Notes: generated from the letters alone by a model not told the origin. A DNA stretch of 64,000 nucleotides from Ifrita kowaldi (GCA_013398055.1 VZRS01002624.1:186001-250000); one strand, 5' to 3'; positions 1 through 14,379 are shown, counted from the stretch's first letter. Program-made: numbers and translations.

Positions 1-1953
1 AATATATTAATAGTCATGAAAACAGACATGCCAGAAATGTCTGGTGATTCCAGGCATCTGAGAGAAATGTGAAAAACAATAAGCTAAGAAAAGTTTCCTT
101 TTCATGCCATGTAAAGGGAGCTTTGACATTCTGGTATATATTTGTGCATGCATTCTAAACAGCAGCCTAAAAAGTCTGTTATTTGCCTTGGAAGAGAAAA
201 TGTTACTGGCAAAGATAAGAGGTTTGGGTTTGGAGGGTTTTTTGTTTGGTTGGGGTTTTGAGGGATTTTTAAGCATTTTTTTTCATCCTAAACCCTGGCT
301 CTCTATAAAGCTGGGACAAAAGTTATTAGCATCGCAGAGATTAAAGAAAGATTATGAGTTTATCTCAGTGTCAACAAACAGATAATGAAGAACCTTCTTA
401 CTCTTTCCTTTCCTTCTGGAATTAAAAGAGAAGTGTAAATGTGGCATATTTCCATCAAAAAAGTTAAAAAAGATTCTGACAGATGTGATCGGGTGCTTCC
501 TTTTAACCTTTGATTGCGTGGCTATTTCTTTGAACTCATTCCTGCTACAGGTAGTGAAAGCTGAGGGCATGTTATTTTAGTTATTCCTCCTTCCCAAACA
601 GGAAATGGTTCTTCCACAATGTGCATTTTTTATCATCTGATTTATAGCCTTTGTTTGCTTTACAATTCTGTCCTTTTTTCTTCCTAGAAAAAAAACTCTC
701 ATGCATACCTTTGTCTAAGTTGCTTCCTATTCTTTACAAGATCTGTAAAGCTTATTTCGGAAAAAAAAGTTCAGACTTCAATGAAATAAATGTAAGTCAA
801 ATATTCAAATGATCATATTCTTATTTCAGCTTTGAAATAGATAGATCTCTTTAATTAGAGGAGTGTTTCGTGTATTGGTTTTTTAGTTTCTTTTTACTTT
901 TTTCTTCTTTGGTAGGATAGTGTAAGTACTTATTTTCAGGAATTTTGGAAGCAACAGGGGAGAACCTTTGAAAACTATATTTATTTACTCATTTAATGGC
1001 TTACTTTGTTTCACCAAAGACAACACAGCCAGTTCTTGCATTACAAAAGCACCTCCATTTTTTTCCCTATTAAAAACAACCCCTTAGCTACAAAAAGTCC
1101 CACTAAAGTCTCCAAAGAAATGAAATAAACAGTATTACTACAACATGAAGAGAATGAAGCACAAAGGTATAGAAATTCAAAAGATTTTAGGACAAAGTAG
1201 GCTGTAGTTTTGTGTGTATTTCCTATATACCCTGTTTTTTAGTACATTTTTAAAAAGTGATGTAAAAACCATTCTTTTAAACAGTAATCTAATAACTGTG
1301 CACCTGCTTTCTAGTATCTCTATATTGTGTCGTATCTGGGGTTTTATGCAATGACTGCAAAATGTATTTAGTGTTGTCTGAATTCTGTAGAGTGTTGGGC
1401 AAGATCTCACAATAGATACAGACAATTTAGTTCTGTGTCTTGGCACAGATACATTTATTTTATGGAAACTGAAGCACATACTGTAAATTAGGGAAATATA
1501 TCTGTAATATAAAATGTACAAGTTAAGCAAATTATTTTTCTCATTGGAGTCAACCTTCTCCAGAAGAAATGCACATTATTTTATGGCTATGTATCTATAG
1601 CCTGCATTTGACTGCTCCCAAGTTATCTGACAAAAAAACAACCTCAAAATAACATAATGTGCATTTTAAAACATCTGTTATTGACTATGTCTTTTGGAGG
1701 AACAGCTATCCTAACTCAGTCTTTGGTCAATGAGAACTTAGTGTGCTAAACAACAATTTAACAGCAGATGTACAATAAAGGCCAGAAGGCTGAAATATTT
1801 TGGCTACTGCCTCTTCCTTGGTAACAGGAAATGAACAGCTCATGGCATAATCTGTCAAAATATTTCTTTGTCATTCTTTGCCTGACTCCAGCATGAATTC
1901 AGTAAGACAGGACTTTGTTCTCTTAAAACATCCATATTCCACCATCTAAGTTT
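1..1953. other. unique AT-rich intergenic sequence
   Basis: No gene, RNA or recognisable repeat is visible. The stretch is AT-rich with short homopolymer runs. The longest open segment is a minus-strand one of 117 codons at 1177-1530. It is rich in I, Y, F, S and K, as expected from AT-rich DNA, and has no recognisable motif. Confidence 0.6.
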
Positions 1954-3608
1954 CACAGAATCTCAGAATCACAGAATCACAGAATCACCAGGTTGGAAGA
2001 GACCTTCAAGATCACTGAGTCCAACCCATGCCCTAACACCACCTCAATTAAACCATGGCACTGAGTGCCACAACCAATGTTTTTTTAAACACATCCAGGC
2101 ATGGTGATTCCACCACCTCCCTGGGCAGACAATTCCAGTACTTTATCACTCTTTCAGTAAAAAACTTTTTCCTAACATCCAACCTAAATTTCCCTTGGCA
2201 CAGCTTGAGACTGTGTCCTCTTGTTCTGTCAGTTGTTGCCTGGAGAAAGAGACCAACCCCCACCTGACTACAACCACCTTTCAGGTAGTTGTAGAGAGTG
2301 ATAAGGTCACCTCTGAGTCTCCTTTTCTCCAGGCTAAACAACCCCAGCTCCCTCAGTCGTTCCTCATAGGGTTTGTGTTCCAAGCCCCTCACCAGCCTTG
2401 TTGCCCTCCTCTGGACACGTTCAAGTGTCTCCATGTCCTTCCTGAACTGAGGGGCCCAGAACTGGACACAGTACTCAAGGTGTGGCCTCACCAGTGCCGA
2501 GTACAGAAGACTGACTTCCCTGGTCCTGCTGGCCACACTATTCCTGATACAGGCCAGGATGCCATTGGCCTTTTTGGCTACCAAGGAACCCTGCTGGCTC
2601 ATGTTGAGTCGGCTGTCGACCAGTACCCCCAGGTCCCTTTCTGCCTGGGCACTGTCCAGCCACTCTGTCCCCAGCCTATAGCGTTGCAGGGGGTTGTTGT
2701 GGCCAAAGTGCAGGACTCGGCACTTGGACTTGTTAAACTTCATCTGATTGGACTCTGCCCATCATCCAGCCATTCCAGGTCTCTTTGCAGAGCCCTCCTA
2801 CCTTCCAACAGATTGACACACGCTCCCAGCTTAGTGTCGTTTGCAAATTTACTGATAGTAGACTCAATACCCTCATCCATGTCATCAATAAAAATATTAA
2901 ACAAAACTGGCCCCAGCACAGACCCCTGAGGGACACCACTAGTGACTGGCCGCCAGCTGGATGCAGCACCGTTCACCAGCACTCTCTGGGCCCGGCCATC
3001 CAGCCAGTTCCTAACCCAGCAAAGAGTGCTCCTGCCCAAGCCGTGGGCTGCCAGCTTTTCCAGGAGTATGCTGTGGGAAACAGTGTCAAAGGCTTTGCTG
3101 AGGTCTAAATAGACAACATCTACAGCCTTTCCCGCATCCACCAGGCGGGTCACCTGGTCATAAAAGGAGACCAGGTTGGTCAGACATGACCAACCCCTCC
3201 TAAACCCATGCTCGTTGGGTCTGATCCCCTGTCCATCCTGTAGGTGCTGTGTGATGGCAGTCAGTATAAACTGCTCCATTACCTTACTGAGTACCGAGGT
3301 CAGACTGACTGGCCTGTGATTTCCAGGATCCTCCTTCCTACCCTTCTTGGGCATCACATTGGCCAGCTTTCAGTCATCTGGAACCTCACCAGTGAGCCAG
3401 GACTGTTGGTAAACGATGGAGAGAGGCTTTGCAAGCTCATCTGCCAGCTCCCTCATCACCCTGGGATGGATCCCATCTGGTCCCATAGATTTACGAACAT
3501 CCAAGAAGCTCAGCAGTTCTCTGACTGCTTCCTCCTAGATATCAGGGGGACCATCCTGCTCCCTGACACCATCTACCAGCCCAGTTTCAATGTTTCTTTT
3601 GCACAAGC
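1954..3608 (-). mobile_element. CR1 LINE, 5'-truncated, about 1.65 kb
   Basis: Non-LTR retrotransposon copy on the minus strand. The 3' end, at the low coordinate, carries four imperfect copies of an ATTCTGTG-type octamer preceded by the CCAACCTGGTGATTC context typical of avian CR1. Upstream lies the C-terminal half of ORF2, the reverse transcriptase. The 5' boundary is where the coding similarity stops, near 3595-3608. This is 5' truncation, as expected for target-primed reverse transcription; the endonuclease domain and ORF1 are absent. The body is GC-richer than its surroundings. The damage is light (two stops, one frameshift, one small deletion), which suggests a moderately young copy. 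The 5' boundary is uncertain by some tens of bases. Confidence 0.95.
2048..3600 (-). pseudogene. CR1 ORF2 reverse-transcriptase remnant (broken)
   Basis: Two open segments, 3357-2740 (205 codons) and 2743-2048 (231 codons), together cover the RT palm, thumb and C-terminal region of CR1 ORF2. Visible motifs are the KEDPGN..RPVSLTS block, the YLDLSKAFDTVSH block, GVPQGSVLGPVLFN and the C-terminal KYWNCLPREVV block. Breaks: the two segments are in different frames, joined across a one-base loss near 2745. In-frame stops lie at 3372-3370 (TGA at a tryptophan position) and 3537-3535 (TAG). About two residues are missing just before KKGRKEDP. The catalytic FADD box reads FAND, with the first aspartate replaced by asparagine at codon 2841-2839. 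It cannot encode an active enzyme. Coding similarity upstream of the second stop continues to about 3600. Confidence 0.92.
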
Positions 3609-6600
3609 AATGCTTTTGTACTGACTTACCAAAGGTAAATATTTCCTTTGGGGCTTGAATACTTTTTTAATTGTTTTCATAGTGCTTCTATACTTTAGCA
3701 CTAGTTTAAGAACTCTTTGAAAATTGTGGTTTGCATTTAATGTTTATGAACTATATAAAGATAAGATATCAAAAAAAAAAAAGTTTCAGTCTACCCCCAG
3801 AATCTTTTTGAAAAGATTCGTTCTTTTTCTCAAAAGGAAATATTTTCATCTGTTTCAAATAAATAGTACTTGCTTATTTTCCCCAATATTCTTTTTTCTA
3901 ACAATTCACCAACAATTTTACATATTTTTATAAAAGGCCTTTCAAATAAAATAGTGCTCCATAGAATATACTCCTACAGTGAATAGAATGACAATTTTTA
4001 CACACATTGAGTACTTGAAAAAGGTATTATCTAACAGAAATGTAGCAAAATTCATAACAAATCCAGGCAAATATGCAGGGAAATTTTCAAGCAAAAACCT
4101 CCTGAAAGGAGATAAATAATACTTTTTAATGGACCTTTCCAAGTGCATAGCCAGTAATATTATTAGTACAATACTTTTGGATATCCCCATGAGTTAAAAG
4201 GCAGACAGCCTTTTTTGACCCGTTTGCTTGTTTGCCTGTCATTGTGCTTGCTTGTTTTTTCTCCCAACCAGTAATAAAGCATATTTGGTAAAGGTGCCAT
4301 TTCTGTTACTATTACTGTAATTATGGCATGTCCTATTAATTATTCTGCCATTTTCCATTTAATGGGGAAGATATTGTTCCAGTTAGATGTCTCTTTCTGC
4401 CTAGGAATGATGTTTTGATCTCTCAAAAGCGGACTGTGGGTTTGTATCTCTAAGTTATTTATCATTAGTCATGACAGACGGAAACATTGTGATGCAAAAC
4501 TTTCTCATAAATTTCAGAGCTGCTTTGTCACTGCACATATTGTTGCCTCAAATACTTTACATTGAAATAGGGTTGGACGAGGATTTCTGCTTTTTTTTTT
4601 TTGGGTCATGTTCAATCTGAAGTGCTTGGTACCACAGTCAAAAGAGTCAGTCCTGTGCTGGATATTATACTTTGTGTGTTTAATCAAGGCACAGATGTCG
4701 GCAGAAGTATTTTTAAAGATTCTGTCATTCCATTTACATTGAAGCCCCTAGCATCTTGCCATAAGGCAAAAAATATGAAGCATATTTGCAAATTTGTCTG
4801 GACAGCAGATTTTTTCAGGAATACCTAAAGATAACTGTAGTGAGTTCTGTTAGTTTGACTAGAAAGACAAACAGTTGACGTACACCTACATGTACTATTG
4901 GCTGCAGACATCACAAGCAGCTTTGCATTTCCCGAAGGGTTTTTTTAAAGCAACTTCACTGTATTATCCAAACAGTAATTTATCCCACAGCTAAAACAAG
5001 TGGCATACCCTGGCATTGAGCAACTTTCTCTTTGTAAAGGTATATGATGTTCTCATGACTTTTTCCTTATCCCACTTTACAGTAAGTGTCTGCATTGATA
5101 TTCTGATTAGGAGATGATGCCCATGATTTCTGCTGGAGAGACCTTAGTAGCTCCTGCCTTGCTTTGCAACAGCTATTAAGAGCCTTAATAACACCATTTA
5201 CAGTTACTGCTAGGTGCTTTTAGATGGAGCAAAGCTTTATTTCATGTTCTCTAAGAATATATTGGCAAACTGTCAAAAACTCCAGGGCTAATATTCAGTG
5301 TTTCCTTTTAATCAGTCAAAAAGACATGACCATATTCATTGCAGAGTGGTGTATAGATAAAGTATTTTTTTTAATGTGTTATAGATCTTTCTGAAATCTT
5401 CCCAACCAATAAAAGCTTTTCTTCTTCTCATTACTTTTTATGACTTATAACTAATGTTTCCTGTTTAGCCGCATAAAAAGCAGATAATTTGCTTGCCAGT
5501 TTTCTGGGGTTTTTATCCAAACTCTAATTGGAATAGACATACAGTTTAGTAACAGTCATAAATGGAGCTATCATCCAGTTCTGATGTTTTACAAAGCCAT
5601 TGCATTACCATATTAGTTTCTCAGAATCTTCTATGCTGCTTCACTGTTTTTGATTTGATTTGGGAATTGAGTTGTAGCAGCAATACTCTTAGTTTATAAT
5701 TATTACAATAAGCCATTTTGAATAATGCAAGTCAAAGCTTTTATTTAATTCAGAAATATTCTCTACTTTGGCAGGAAATAGCACCCAGTATCCCATTAGT
5801 CTATGACAAATAATCACCATCAAATATGACTGTGGAAATTCTGACATCACAAGCACCAGCTGAGTTACAACAAAATAACAATTACAATGCTGGTGTCTGC
5901 ATCTTGGTAGTATCTATGCCATCCTGTATCATTTTAGCAATCTGGGACATCAGCTGATTGCTGATGTTGAAATTACTGAAGGAATTGAGACCTGTGGTGG
6001 GCTTGAATACTAGGAAGAGACAGGCTATAATTACACCTTATAACACCAATCAGAAAACTTTGGAGAAAAGGTTATTTAATATCTAAGTAAAAACTTTAGG
6101 AAGTTTTTAAAGATATTTTGTGGATGATCAGTTTTTTAACTGAATATGTTTGTTTGCTAGAATACCTGTATAAGTCTATTCAACTGGATCATTGACTTGC
6201 TAACAATTTTAAACTGCTTCTCTTCACTACATACTGCTCTCAAGAATTAAACAATGAAATAGAATTATGACAAAAGCTGCATACATATTTAGAAATACTT
6301 CAAAGAAATTACTTTGTGCCAAAAAGAGTACTTGCAAACTTTTTACTCAAAATCAGCAATTTTTGATTTTGAAAAAAATATAAATTGAGAAGGAGTCAGC
6401 ATATTTGCTTTTGCATGCCCATGGGAATGCCAGCATCATATACATTTAAGAATGAGCCATTTACATACAACTTTTTTCATCTGTCACTCATACAGAATGT
6501 ACTAGGGATATCTCCATGGTGAACATTCCCAAATTCTGGTGGGAATGAGGAGAATCAAGAGTGTGTTTAAGGTAAATATCACAAACAGTATTTACAAAGT

Positions 6601-9600
6601 GGTTCTGCATGTAACTATTTATAACTGCAGGATTGTTGTTTGTTTTAATGTTCTTTATATTAACTTTAAATGAAAATCACTAGTAAAAGAAAAAGTACTT
6701 ATAATATTGGGTAAATCAACTTTTAAAAAACTAATTCACAATTTCATAATAAATACATAGTGTTGATTAAAATCTAATGACAATGTCATGGTAAAAAAAA
6801 TACCTAGAATTATAAAAGCTCACGTATATACACAAGGTTACTTGTGTATTTTTACTGGCACATATACAGTATAACATAGTAAAATTTAGCCAAAAGCTGT
6901 TCACCACACAGGAGCAAAAAAAAAAAAATTATTAAAATCAAGCCACCTGCCTTACTCGGCTGGAGGTGAGAAAAGACTCTAGAAGACATTGGGTCTGTTT
7001 TCACTTCCCTGACAGTTATTCTGTATTCCTTCTCACTGTACATACTCATTTAATTTGTTTCTGCTTGTATTAACTGTGATTTCTGTTGGCAACAACTATG
7101 TGCTCTAAACAGTTTGCATTCACTAGGACAACAGCAAAAGAAGTGGTTAGACCTGGAATGACTTACTGGCCAGAATAGGAAACTTCCATGAATTATAGTG
7201 AGCTGATAACCTGTTAAGTTTATGGCATCTCATCTGTCCAAACTTTTCATAACGAAATTAAAACTGGGAAAAAGAGATAGAAATTAAAACCAAATAAATT
7301 TAAACCAAAGAACCCATTTAATATGTTGGCTCACTTTTTTTCAAAACACTTTCACAATTTTCATATGCCGATTTATAATTTTTAGGGCATGTACTCCTCA
7401 GGGCAAGCCTCAACATTACCACATCTTCAGGAAATTTTGAACTACAGTCAGTTGCTTCATTTACTCAAACAGTAGAAATAAGATTAATATCAGAATTATA
7501 TGAGTTTTTGATAGATTTAGAAGCAGGTTTAAGGAAAGTAAACACAACTGAATTTTTCACTTAACACACGTTAACTGTATACATTTGAAAGCCTAAAAGT
7601 CCATTCAGGGTGATTTCCCTCCAAGTAATGGTTTCACTCAGAATGTTTGAATGGATGCACATCTATAACTGAGAAATAAGATGTGCCACAGTTACACACA
7701 GACTGGAAGGCGATAGTAGAGGGGGAGAGAGAGGCAGTCACATATGGAAGATGTTAGAACAGACTGCAAAACCCAGTTGCAAATCTTACATTCCTTTCTT
7801 TTTTTAAATGGTTCTAAATGAAACACTGGGCCACCAACTCACTTTCCAAAATCTGTAGGTTGAATGTGGGAGATTCAAAACCCAGCTCTGAATCAGGGTT
7901 CTGTGTCCCAGAGTCATCATTAATGTTGAAGGATAATACAACTATGACAGTGTAAGAGATGTGTATTTATATGCACTGCTCATGAAAATCCCAAACAACA
8001 CTAATGGTGTTTTATTTGAGAGCCTTTGATGTTAATAAGAGATAGGCTTATGCCAAGTCTGGCACATCAGACTTTTGAATTGTATAAAGGCAGCAGCCAC
8101 AGCAGCTTTGTTCTGCATGAAGGCTTACATGTTGAGAGGGAGATTGTGCTTACAGTTGTGAACAGTGTAAAAACAGTTTCAGAGGCCATAATGCTGTTTC
8201 ATGTCAGCTATTTTTTAAACAGGGCTGACTATCAACCAGCTGACAGTTTTCAAACTAGTGGGAAATGAACCAATGGATTTCCTCCCCTCTTTTATACCGG
8301 ACATTTTAGTTAGCTATGTCCCAGCCCCAAAAGTATTCAAAACTCTTATATTTTACTATCTACTTAGAAATAAAAGTTCCTAGCCTTCATTTCATTTTGG
8401 TTTCATGTAGAAAAAAAAAGTCTTATTTTCGAAATGGATATGCTTAAGCGTATATCCAATTTGTTTTAAAGAGGAGGAAGATAGAAAACCTAGTCATATC
8501 TGCAAAAAGTTATAGATCTTATGTATGTCTATATATCTATACATATGGTTTAAAATTAAGAGTAATGCAATTTTGAAATGGACACGATGAATTGATGAGA
8601 ACGAAACATAGAAGTGTTTTGGAGATTCTCCCAACCCAAAGAATCTCCATTTTCAGATCAGTTTAAGTTTCTGAAAACAATGTTTGAAGGTATTATTTTC
8701 TTACGGTCACCTAAATGTAGGCATCTAAAAATTAGTTGCCAGCATTCAGTAGTACACCATTTAACTGGACAGTCTTTCACGGTGTTGTCTGAAGACAAGA
8801 ATTTCTAGCTACTGGAAATAAGAATATTCTGAAATCGATTATGCTTTGATATCAGTCTTTAAAGTTTCATGTATAATCTGTTCTTGAATAATGGAATTTC
8901 AATATTTCAGAATATATCACCTAAAATAAAGTTAAAAATGTTTAACGTTGAAAGGTTTTGCATAAAATGTTAAATACAAGGCAATGAAGTTTTAAATTAA
9001 AGTATTATTACATAAAAGTTAAAATTAAATGCAATTCTAGTATTGAATGTAAATATTGTCATTATCTTCCCAAAAAAGTATTTTTTTTTACTAACAAGAG
9101 CAAATCAGATAGTCCCTAAATACTCTGTAGTTTTGTTTTCTTTTTTTACCCAAATTTACATTTTTCAATGTAATTGAAAGAAATTCCAATAGAAGTCCTT
9201 TTATCACTGAGCTCTATTTTAACGTCTCACATTTTAATTTCTACTCAGAGACACGTTTCAGTCTTCCTAATAAAATTTCTTTCAATGGTTTTCTTTGTAT
9301 TAATTAAAATTGAGAGACCCAGTGCATTTGTGTCTTAGAGAACTCTTTTCAGCGCTTAGCTCGTTGTAATGTACATATTCTTCTGGGAAGAATTAATGGA
9401 AGCAGGAAATCTGCTAACATTAGAATGGATAAATGAGATCTCTGATTAAATTCCTTTCCTAGAAATTCAGCTTTTAAGAAAAAAATATTTACAATGTCTA
9501 GAAGCATTGCAGAGTATTGCAAACCATACTTCATAATAATGAGCATGATATAAAGATTAGGTTAATGCTCATTTTTATCCCGATTTTATTGTTTATATTA

Positions 9601-10182
9601 AGTCATTGGTTTAAGAACTGACAGTGCAAATGTGATTTTTTGTTCCACCTCAAGTGATTAAAAAGCCTAGCTCATAGTGCTAGTCTGAGCATTATTAAGT
9701 TGGTAGTTTTATATGTATAGTGTATTTTGTACAAAAAAGGATATTGAATTTATAAAGACAAGTGTTAAAAACCTGAAGAGAACCATTATTGTTGAAATTT
9801 TCTTAGCTTAATCAACCCCAGGGAAAATCAATTTTAGAAAATTGGAGATCAAATGATAAAAATCTTATAATGAATGAAATAGCTGAGGCAGGAGACTTGT
9901 AATGGTTAATGCAGGCAAAATTAACTGCAAATTGAATTACTTCTTCCACCTATGAGAGAAGCTAATTCTTTTTAGAGTTCCTTGAGGCTGATTGTAATGA
10001 AAATTTTAGCAGTAATGATGAATTCCTGCTTTATCACCTTAAACTGTGGCTCTTTGGTGTAGCTAAGTGGCCCACTGTGGTAGTTTCCCTATCTAGGAGA
10101 GGCTTGGACTCTAGGCAAAGTGAAGTTAACGGTTGAGTCATGGTTAACATTAGTTTCAGACACTTTTGCTATAACTTTGTAA

Positions 10183-10235
10183 ACTATCCTCTTGATAGTT
10201 TACTTCTTGATAGCTAATATCCTCTTGATATCTTT
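10183..10235 (+). repeat. short diverged tandem repeat, CTTGATA core
   Basis: The core TCCTCTTGATA/TTCTTGATAG occurs three times at about 20-24 base spacing. It is a local duplication or slippage product with no coding content. Confidence 0.6.
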
Positions 10236-10904
10236 CAATGCAAATAATGGATTTTCACTCTTCAAAAGGTACTTATGGCCTGGAACCAAAATATTAGGAG
10301 CTGGGAACCAGAAATGTAAATTTAAATTTCATTGTGAGATCCAAAGACCCTATCTTTAAAAAAACTCCTGTTGTTCTGGTTTTTTTGGTTGTTTTAATTT
10401 TTATGCTCTTCTATTTTTATTCTATTGCTGAGATAGGTTTTTTATTATTTTATTCTGCATGTATCTAAGTCTCCTCATTACTGATTAACTCAGACAACTT
10501 GTACAGGTTCTAGGCAATTGCAAAAAAATTTTTAAATAATCCGTATAGAATTTACGGCAAATTTGTCAAGGGCTTGAAATTTAATTTTAAAAAAATTTAC
10601 ATAAATATATTTAGCAAATGCTAAGCTTATTTTAATCAATTATGTTCCCTTGCTCTTTTGTGGTACACTGTAGAAAGAGTATAACTTATTATAGAGGATT
10701 CCTTTACAAATTTATTTATTTAGTTCAATTTAATATTTGGTATTTTCTTAGGAAAAACACCTACTGCGTAAGCATTTCTAAACAGTCCAAATATCTCACC
10801 TCCATTAACACAATTCACAGTAAAATTCTTAAGGAATTTGACAGAAAGGCCGTTATAAATGGCTATCCGTTCTTCACTGAATAAAGTCTTTCCACGCTTT
10901 TGTG

Positions 10905-10935
10905 AACACACACACCCCCCCGTACACATACACAA
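10905..10935 (+). repeat. CA-rich microsatellite with C run
   Basis: A short CACACA tract runs into a homopolymer C stretch and then an imperfect ACATACACA tail. Simple repeat. Confidence 0.75.
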
Positions 10936-13856
10936 GGATGAATCAGTGCTCTTCTTCCTATCAGTCAGCATTGTCCTCGATGTTCTCTGATTTATATTAA
11001 CACTGAGCAGTAGTTTTGTGGCATTTGTTTAAGGACTTTTTGTTTCTTGCTTCAGTTTAAAAGGACATTTTAAAGGGTACAGTGAAAGAATTTCTGATTT
11101 TAAACATATGTTATTGAGAGACAAATATTAATCCATTAGGGAGGAAAGCAGTCTATTTAATCAGTATATGAGAAAAAAAACCCACCACCTGCAAGTGCTG
11201 AAATTTTCAACAAAAACCCCATGAATACTTCATATTTTTTCTGAATCAAATAGCATGTGTGTTTTTCCTGAGACTCACTTATCATTTAATAATAATTTCT
11301 TGTAATGCCCCACTTTTGCCTTAGATGCGGGAGGGTTCTATAAGTTGACCGGCGGAATAATCTACTTTGGCATATTTAATATTTTATTATAATCATCCAT
11401 AAGCATATTTAACATTTCCGCTCTACCTTTCATATGAGTACTCAGTCTGCTCTGGCACATGATAAGGAGCAGGATTCTTGGAATAGTTGGCTGAACTGGA
11501 ATGAAATAGCAGAAACCTCTTGTTCTATAAATTGCTCCTCCTTGCAGAGGAATTGTGTCTGTGAGCAACTGAATGAAAAATTAGAAACGGTGTGTCCGAG
11601 CACTGGTGTGGGCACATGCCCTTCAGGAGTGACAAGGACTCGCAAGTATTTCTTCCCTTCCCTGTCACATTATCCTCATGATGATATTTTTCATTGCTTT
11701 GCATACTGAGGCATGTAAACAGGATGGGTGGAGTGAATTGTAAAGTTCTTGTAACTTAGCTCATGTAATGGGGTGTTTCGGTCACTGTTGATCTGAAGTT
11801 GTGGTGAAGGTCATGGAGTAACTTTCTGGAATAGTGACAGGAAAGATGTTGGGTGGGGTTCAGGGAATGACTTCATTCACTTAAGGCATCTCTGGTGCAT
11901 ATGCCTACACCTGTACTAGGATCCAATGGAAAGAAATGGGTAAAATGGGAAGTTATAGATGTAGTATTCTTGCTTCAGGGTAAGAAAATTAGTTCACACA
12001 AGCCCCCATTGGAGACAGCACGATTAACTCACATATATCATCCTGCTTCAGGTACTTGAAGTTACATTCAGTTAACTGTGTGTCCAATTTCTGGTTTAGA
12101 AATCACTCAAACCTTTCTTCACTTCCTTCTTTTACCTTTAGAAAAGGTCAAAAGATTGCTGCAACACGTCTGGGATGGCTGTGGAAGCTGTTCTGAAAGC
12201 AGAGTACTTGCAGGAACAGCATGGTCTTTACTGTCAGATTCTTTCCCAATAGTCTAGTTAAACTGTGGGCAAGTTAAACCACAGGCATTTTGTCTTGTAT
12301 CTCTCCTGCACCGAGGCAACAAATAGAAAAGAAGCTAATTTCTCTTGTCACCTTTTTTTCCCCCTCATGCCTTTTTATAAGTATGAATGGCTGTATCTTT
12401 GAGACTGGCTTTAAAGTCATAGCATGAAGTCACGTCAGTTTTTGATATTCCAACATGAAAAATCTTTTTGGAGCTGTGTTTTTGGTTTTTTTTAACAGTT
12501 CAGTATGCTGATAATGTTCAGTAATTGATGAAATTAATGAATACTAATTACTAGCAAAATACACTGTGCTCTGCTTTTCTCTTTCTGTCTCCCATCCCTT
12601 GTCCCCTTGTCTGTCCCCATCTCTCCGTTTGTGATGTGCCCCCCTCCTCTTTCTTGTCTGGAAGCAGTAATCTCAGCCCTAAGAATTAATCTGAGAGAGA
12701 TCTGATATAGACTAACTTGCTCACTTACACAGTTGTCCTGAGTTTAACTTGCTCCTCTCAGCTGGTTTTAACTGGAAATGAACAGAAATGACTAGAAACA
12801 TGAGTGCTCCTCATCCCCAAAACCTCTTTATAGAGGTTTTACTTTTAAAGTAGTATTTCAGACCTCTCTCTTTAAAATTCACAGTTTCCTATGTATTCTT
12901 CTACCCCAGGTGTGTAGCTGACTTCCAAGCACAGATAAAGCCAACAGTTTCTCCCTTGCAAGTTGCAGATTCCCAGGGGAAGCAAATAGTAAAAATTAAT
13001 TACAACATATATCCTTGCTCTTTCCTGTGATTTCCTTCTAATGCCTTTTCTTCTAACCCATGTTTCCTCTCCTAGGTTTTTATTTTATTCTCTGAAGGGG
13101 TGACCCCAACATCAATGTCCTTGTTAATTGAAAATACAGTAAGCTAAAAGAGAAGAGGATGATGCTCATCCACATTCTCTGTGGATTCTTAGATCTGCTA
13201 AAATAATTTTTTGCAGGTTTTCACTCAAAATAAAAACTTGTGGTTTCTCCAGGTCCAGATATTAGGGACAACATGCACCATAGGTGGCAATTCTCAAGTC
13301 CAAATACAGGGAGAGCACTGACTCTAGGGGTTGCCTCTGCCAAGACTTTAATATTGTGACTTATGAAATCCAAATTGTTTTAGAATAAGAATTTCTAATA
13401 AGAACTCTGGCACTGGACTTGTAGTTATGATAATTTTTTTTCTAAGTATGCTGCAAACATAACTTTTATTTTTCCCAAAAAACACCTGTGAAGTAGATAA
13501 TAATTTTCTTCATTTTTGCAGAAACTCATGAAAACATTGCCAGAGCGTAGAGGGAGTTAGTGTCATAGCTGGATGAGGCAATGTTTTATTGGCATGCTTA
13601 GATCAGAATTTCCGAGAACTTCATGATCCTGAAAGAAGCTCAGTCTAAATGCAGGATATGGAAAAGGATGTGGTATGTTCTAACACACACATACACTCAC
13701 ACCCGCCCCCATGCATACAGATACTTCTTGAATATTACAGCAGATCCCCTTAGGACACAGAAGACTTCATTTGATCTCATCTGGCTTTGGGTCTGATCCT
13801 GTCTATATGATGAATGAAAGTAAAAAAGTGCAGCATAAATTCTTTTTTTACAAATA

Positions 13857-14036
13857 ACATTTTTTTTTTCCTTGCCTTTTTTTTTTTTAGATCACATCCT
13901 GAAGAAATGGGGGTTAACTACTTGAAAGGTGATTCCCCCTTCAAAAAAAAACAAAACAAAACAAATCAAAACAAACAAAAAAAAAAAAAAAAGGAAAAAG
14001 GAAAAAGAACCAAAAGAACCAAACAAATAATAAAAA
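13857..14036. repeat. poly-T and A-rich low-complexity tract
   Basis: Two poly-T runs (about 13861-13890) are followed by an A-rich tract of AAAAC/AAAC units and a long poly-A run (about 13943-14035). The apparent lysine-rich reading frames here come from base composition. The A-rich block could be an old retrotransposon tail, but no adjacent element body is recognisable. Confidence 0.8.
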
Positions 14037-14379
14037 AAACGCTGATGATTTACTGGTACAAACAGTTATGCCTGAAAATCTGTAGCACCCACAAATTCCA
14101 GAGACAAGCACATATAAATTTATTTTTAAACAATTTAAAAAATCTACTATTTCACTGTAGAAAGTGAAATAACACAATAACCATTTGTTTGAATAAATGC
14201 TCAAAGCAGATCAACTTCTAGCAGCGTTTCTTCGGTAAAAAAAGCCAACCAGTTCCATTCACAAAATTCTTTACATTTCTTGTGAAAGAATGACCATTTC
14301 TAATTTCTAATGACTTTTGGAAAGCAGGTCAGATGCCCTATCTCCCGTGCTAGCTCTCTAATCTTGCATGTCCTAAGCT

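Larger units (their letters stand above)
3609..14379. other. unique AT-rich intergenic desert
   Basis: About 10.8 kb with no supportable gene. Open segments are under 95 codons apart from one driven by an A-rich tract at 13.8-14.2 kb, and their composition is that of AT-rich DNA. Several blocks (around 5100-5260, 8050-8255, 9880-10025) have the balanced, homeobox-site-rich texture of conserved non-coding DNA, which cannot be confirmed without alignment. Small simple repeats are listed separately. Confidence 0.6.

Noticed and set aside
1177..1530. 117-codon minus-strand open frame
   Set aside because: I/Y/F/S/K-rich composition typical of AT-rich DNA, no motif, and a length expected several times by chance in this window.
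2195..2929. 244-codon plus-strand open frame
   Set aside because: Antisense shadow of the CR1 reverse transcriptase. The minus-strand frame has the real motifs.
13814..14167. 117-codon lysine-rich plus-strand frame and its phenylalanine-rich antisense
   Set aside because: Both are translations of poly-A/poly-T low-complexity sequence.
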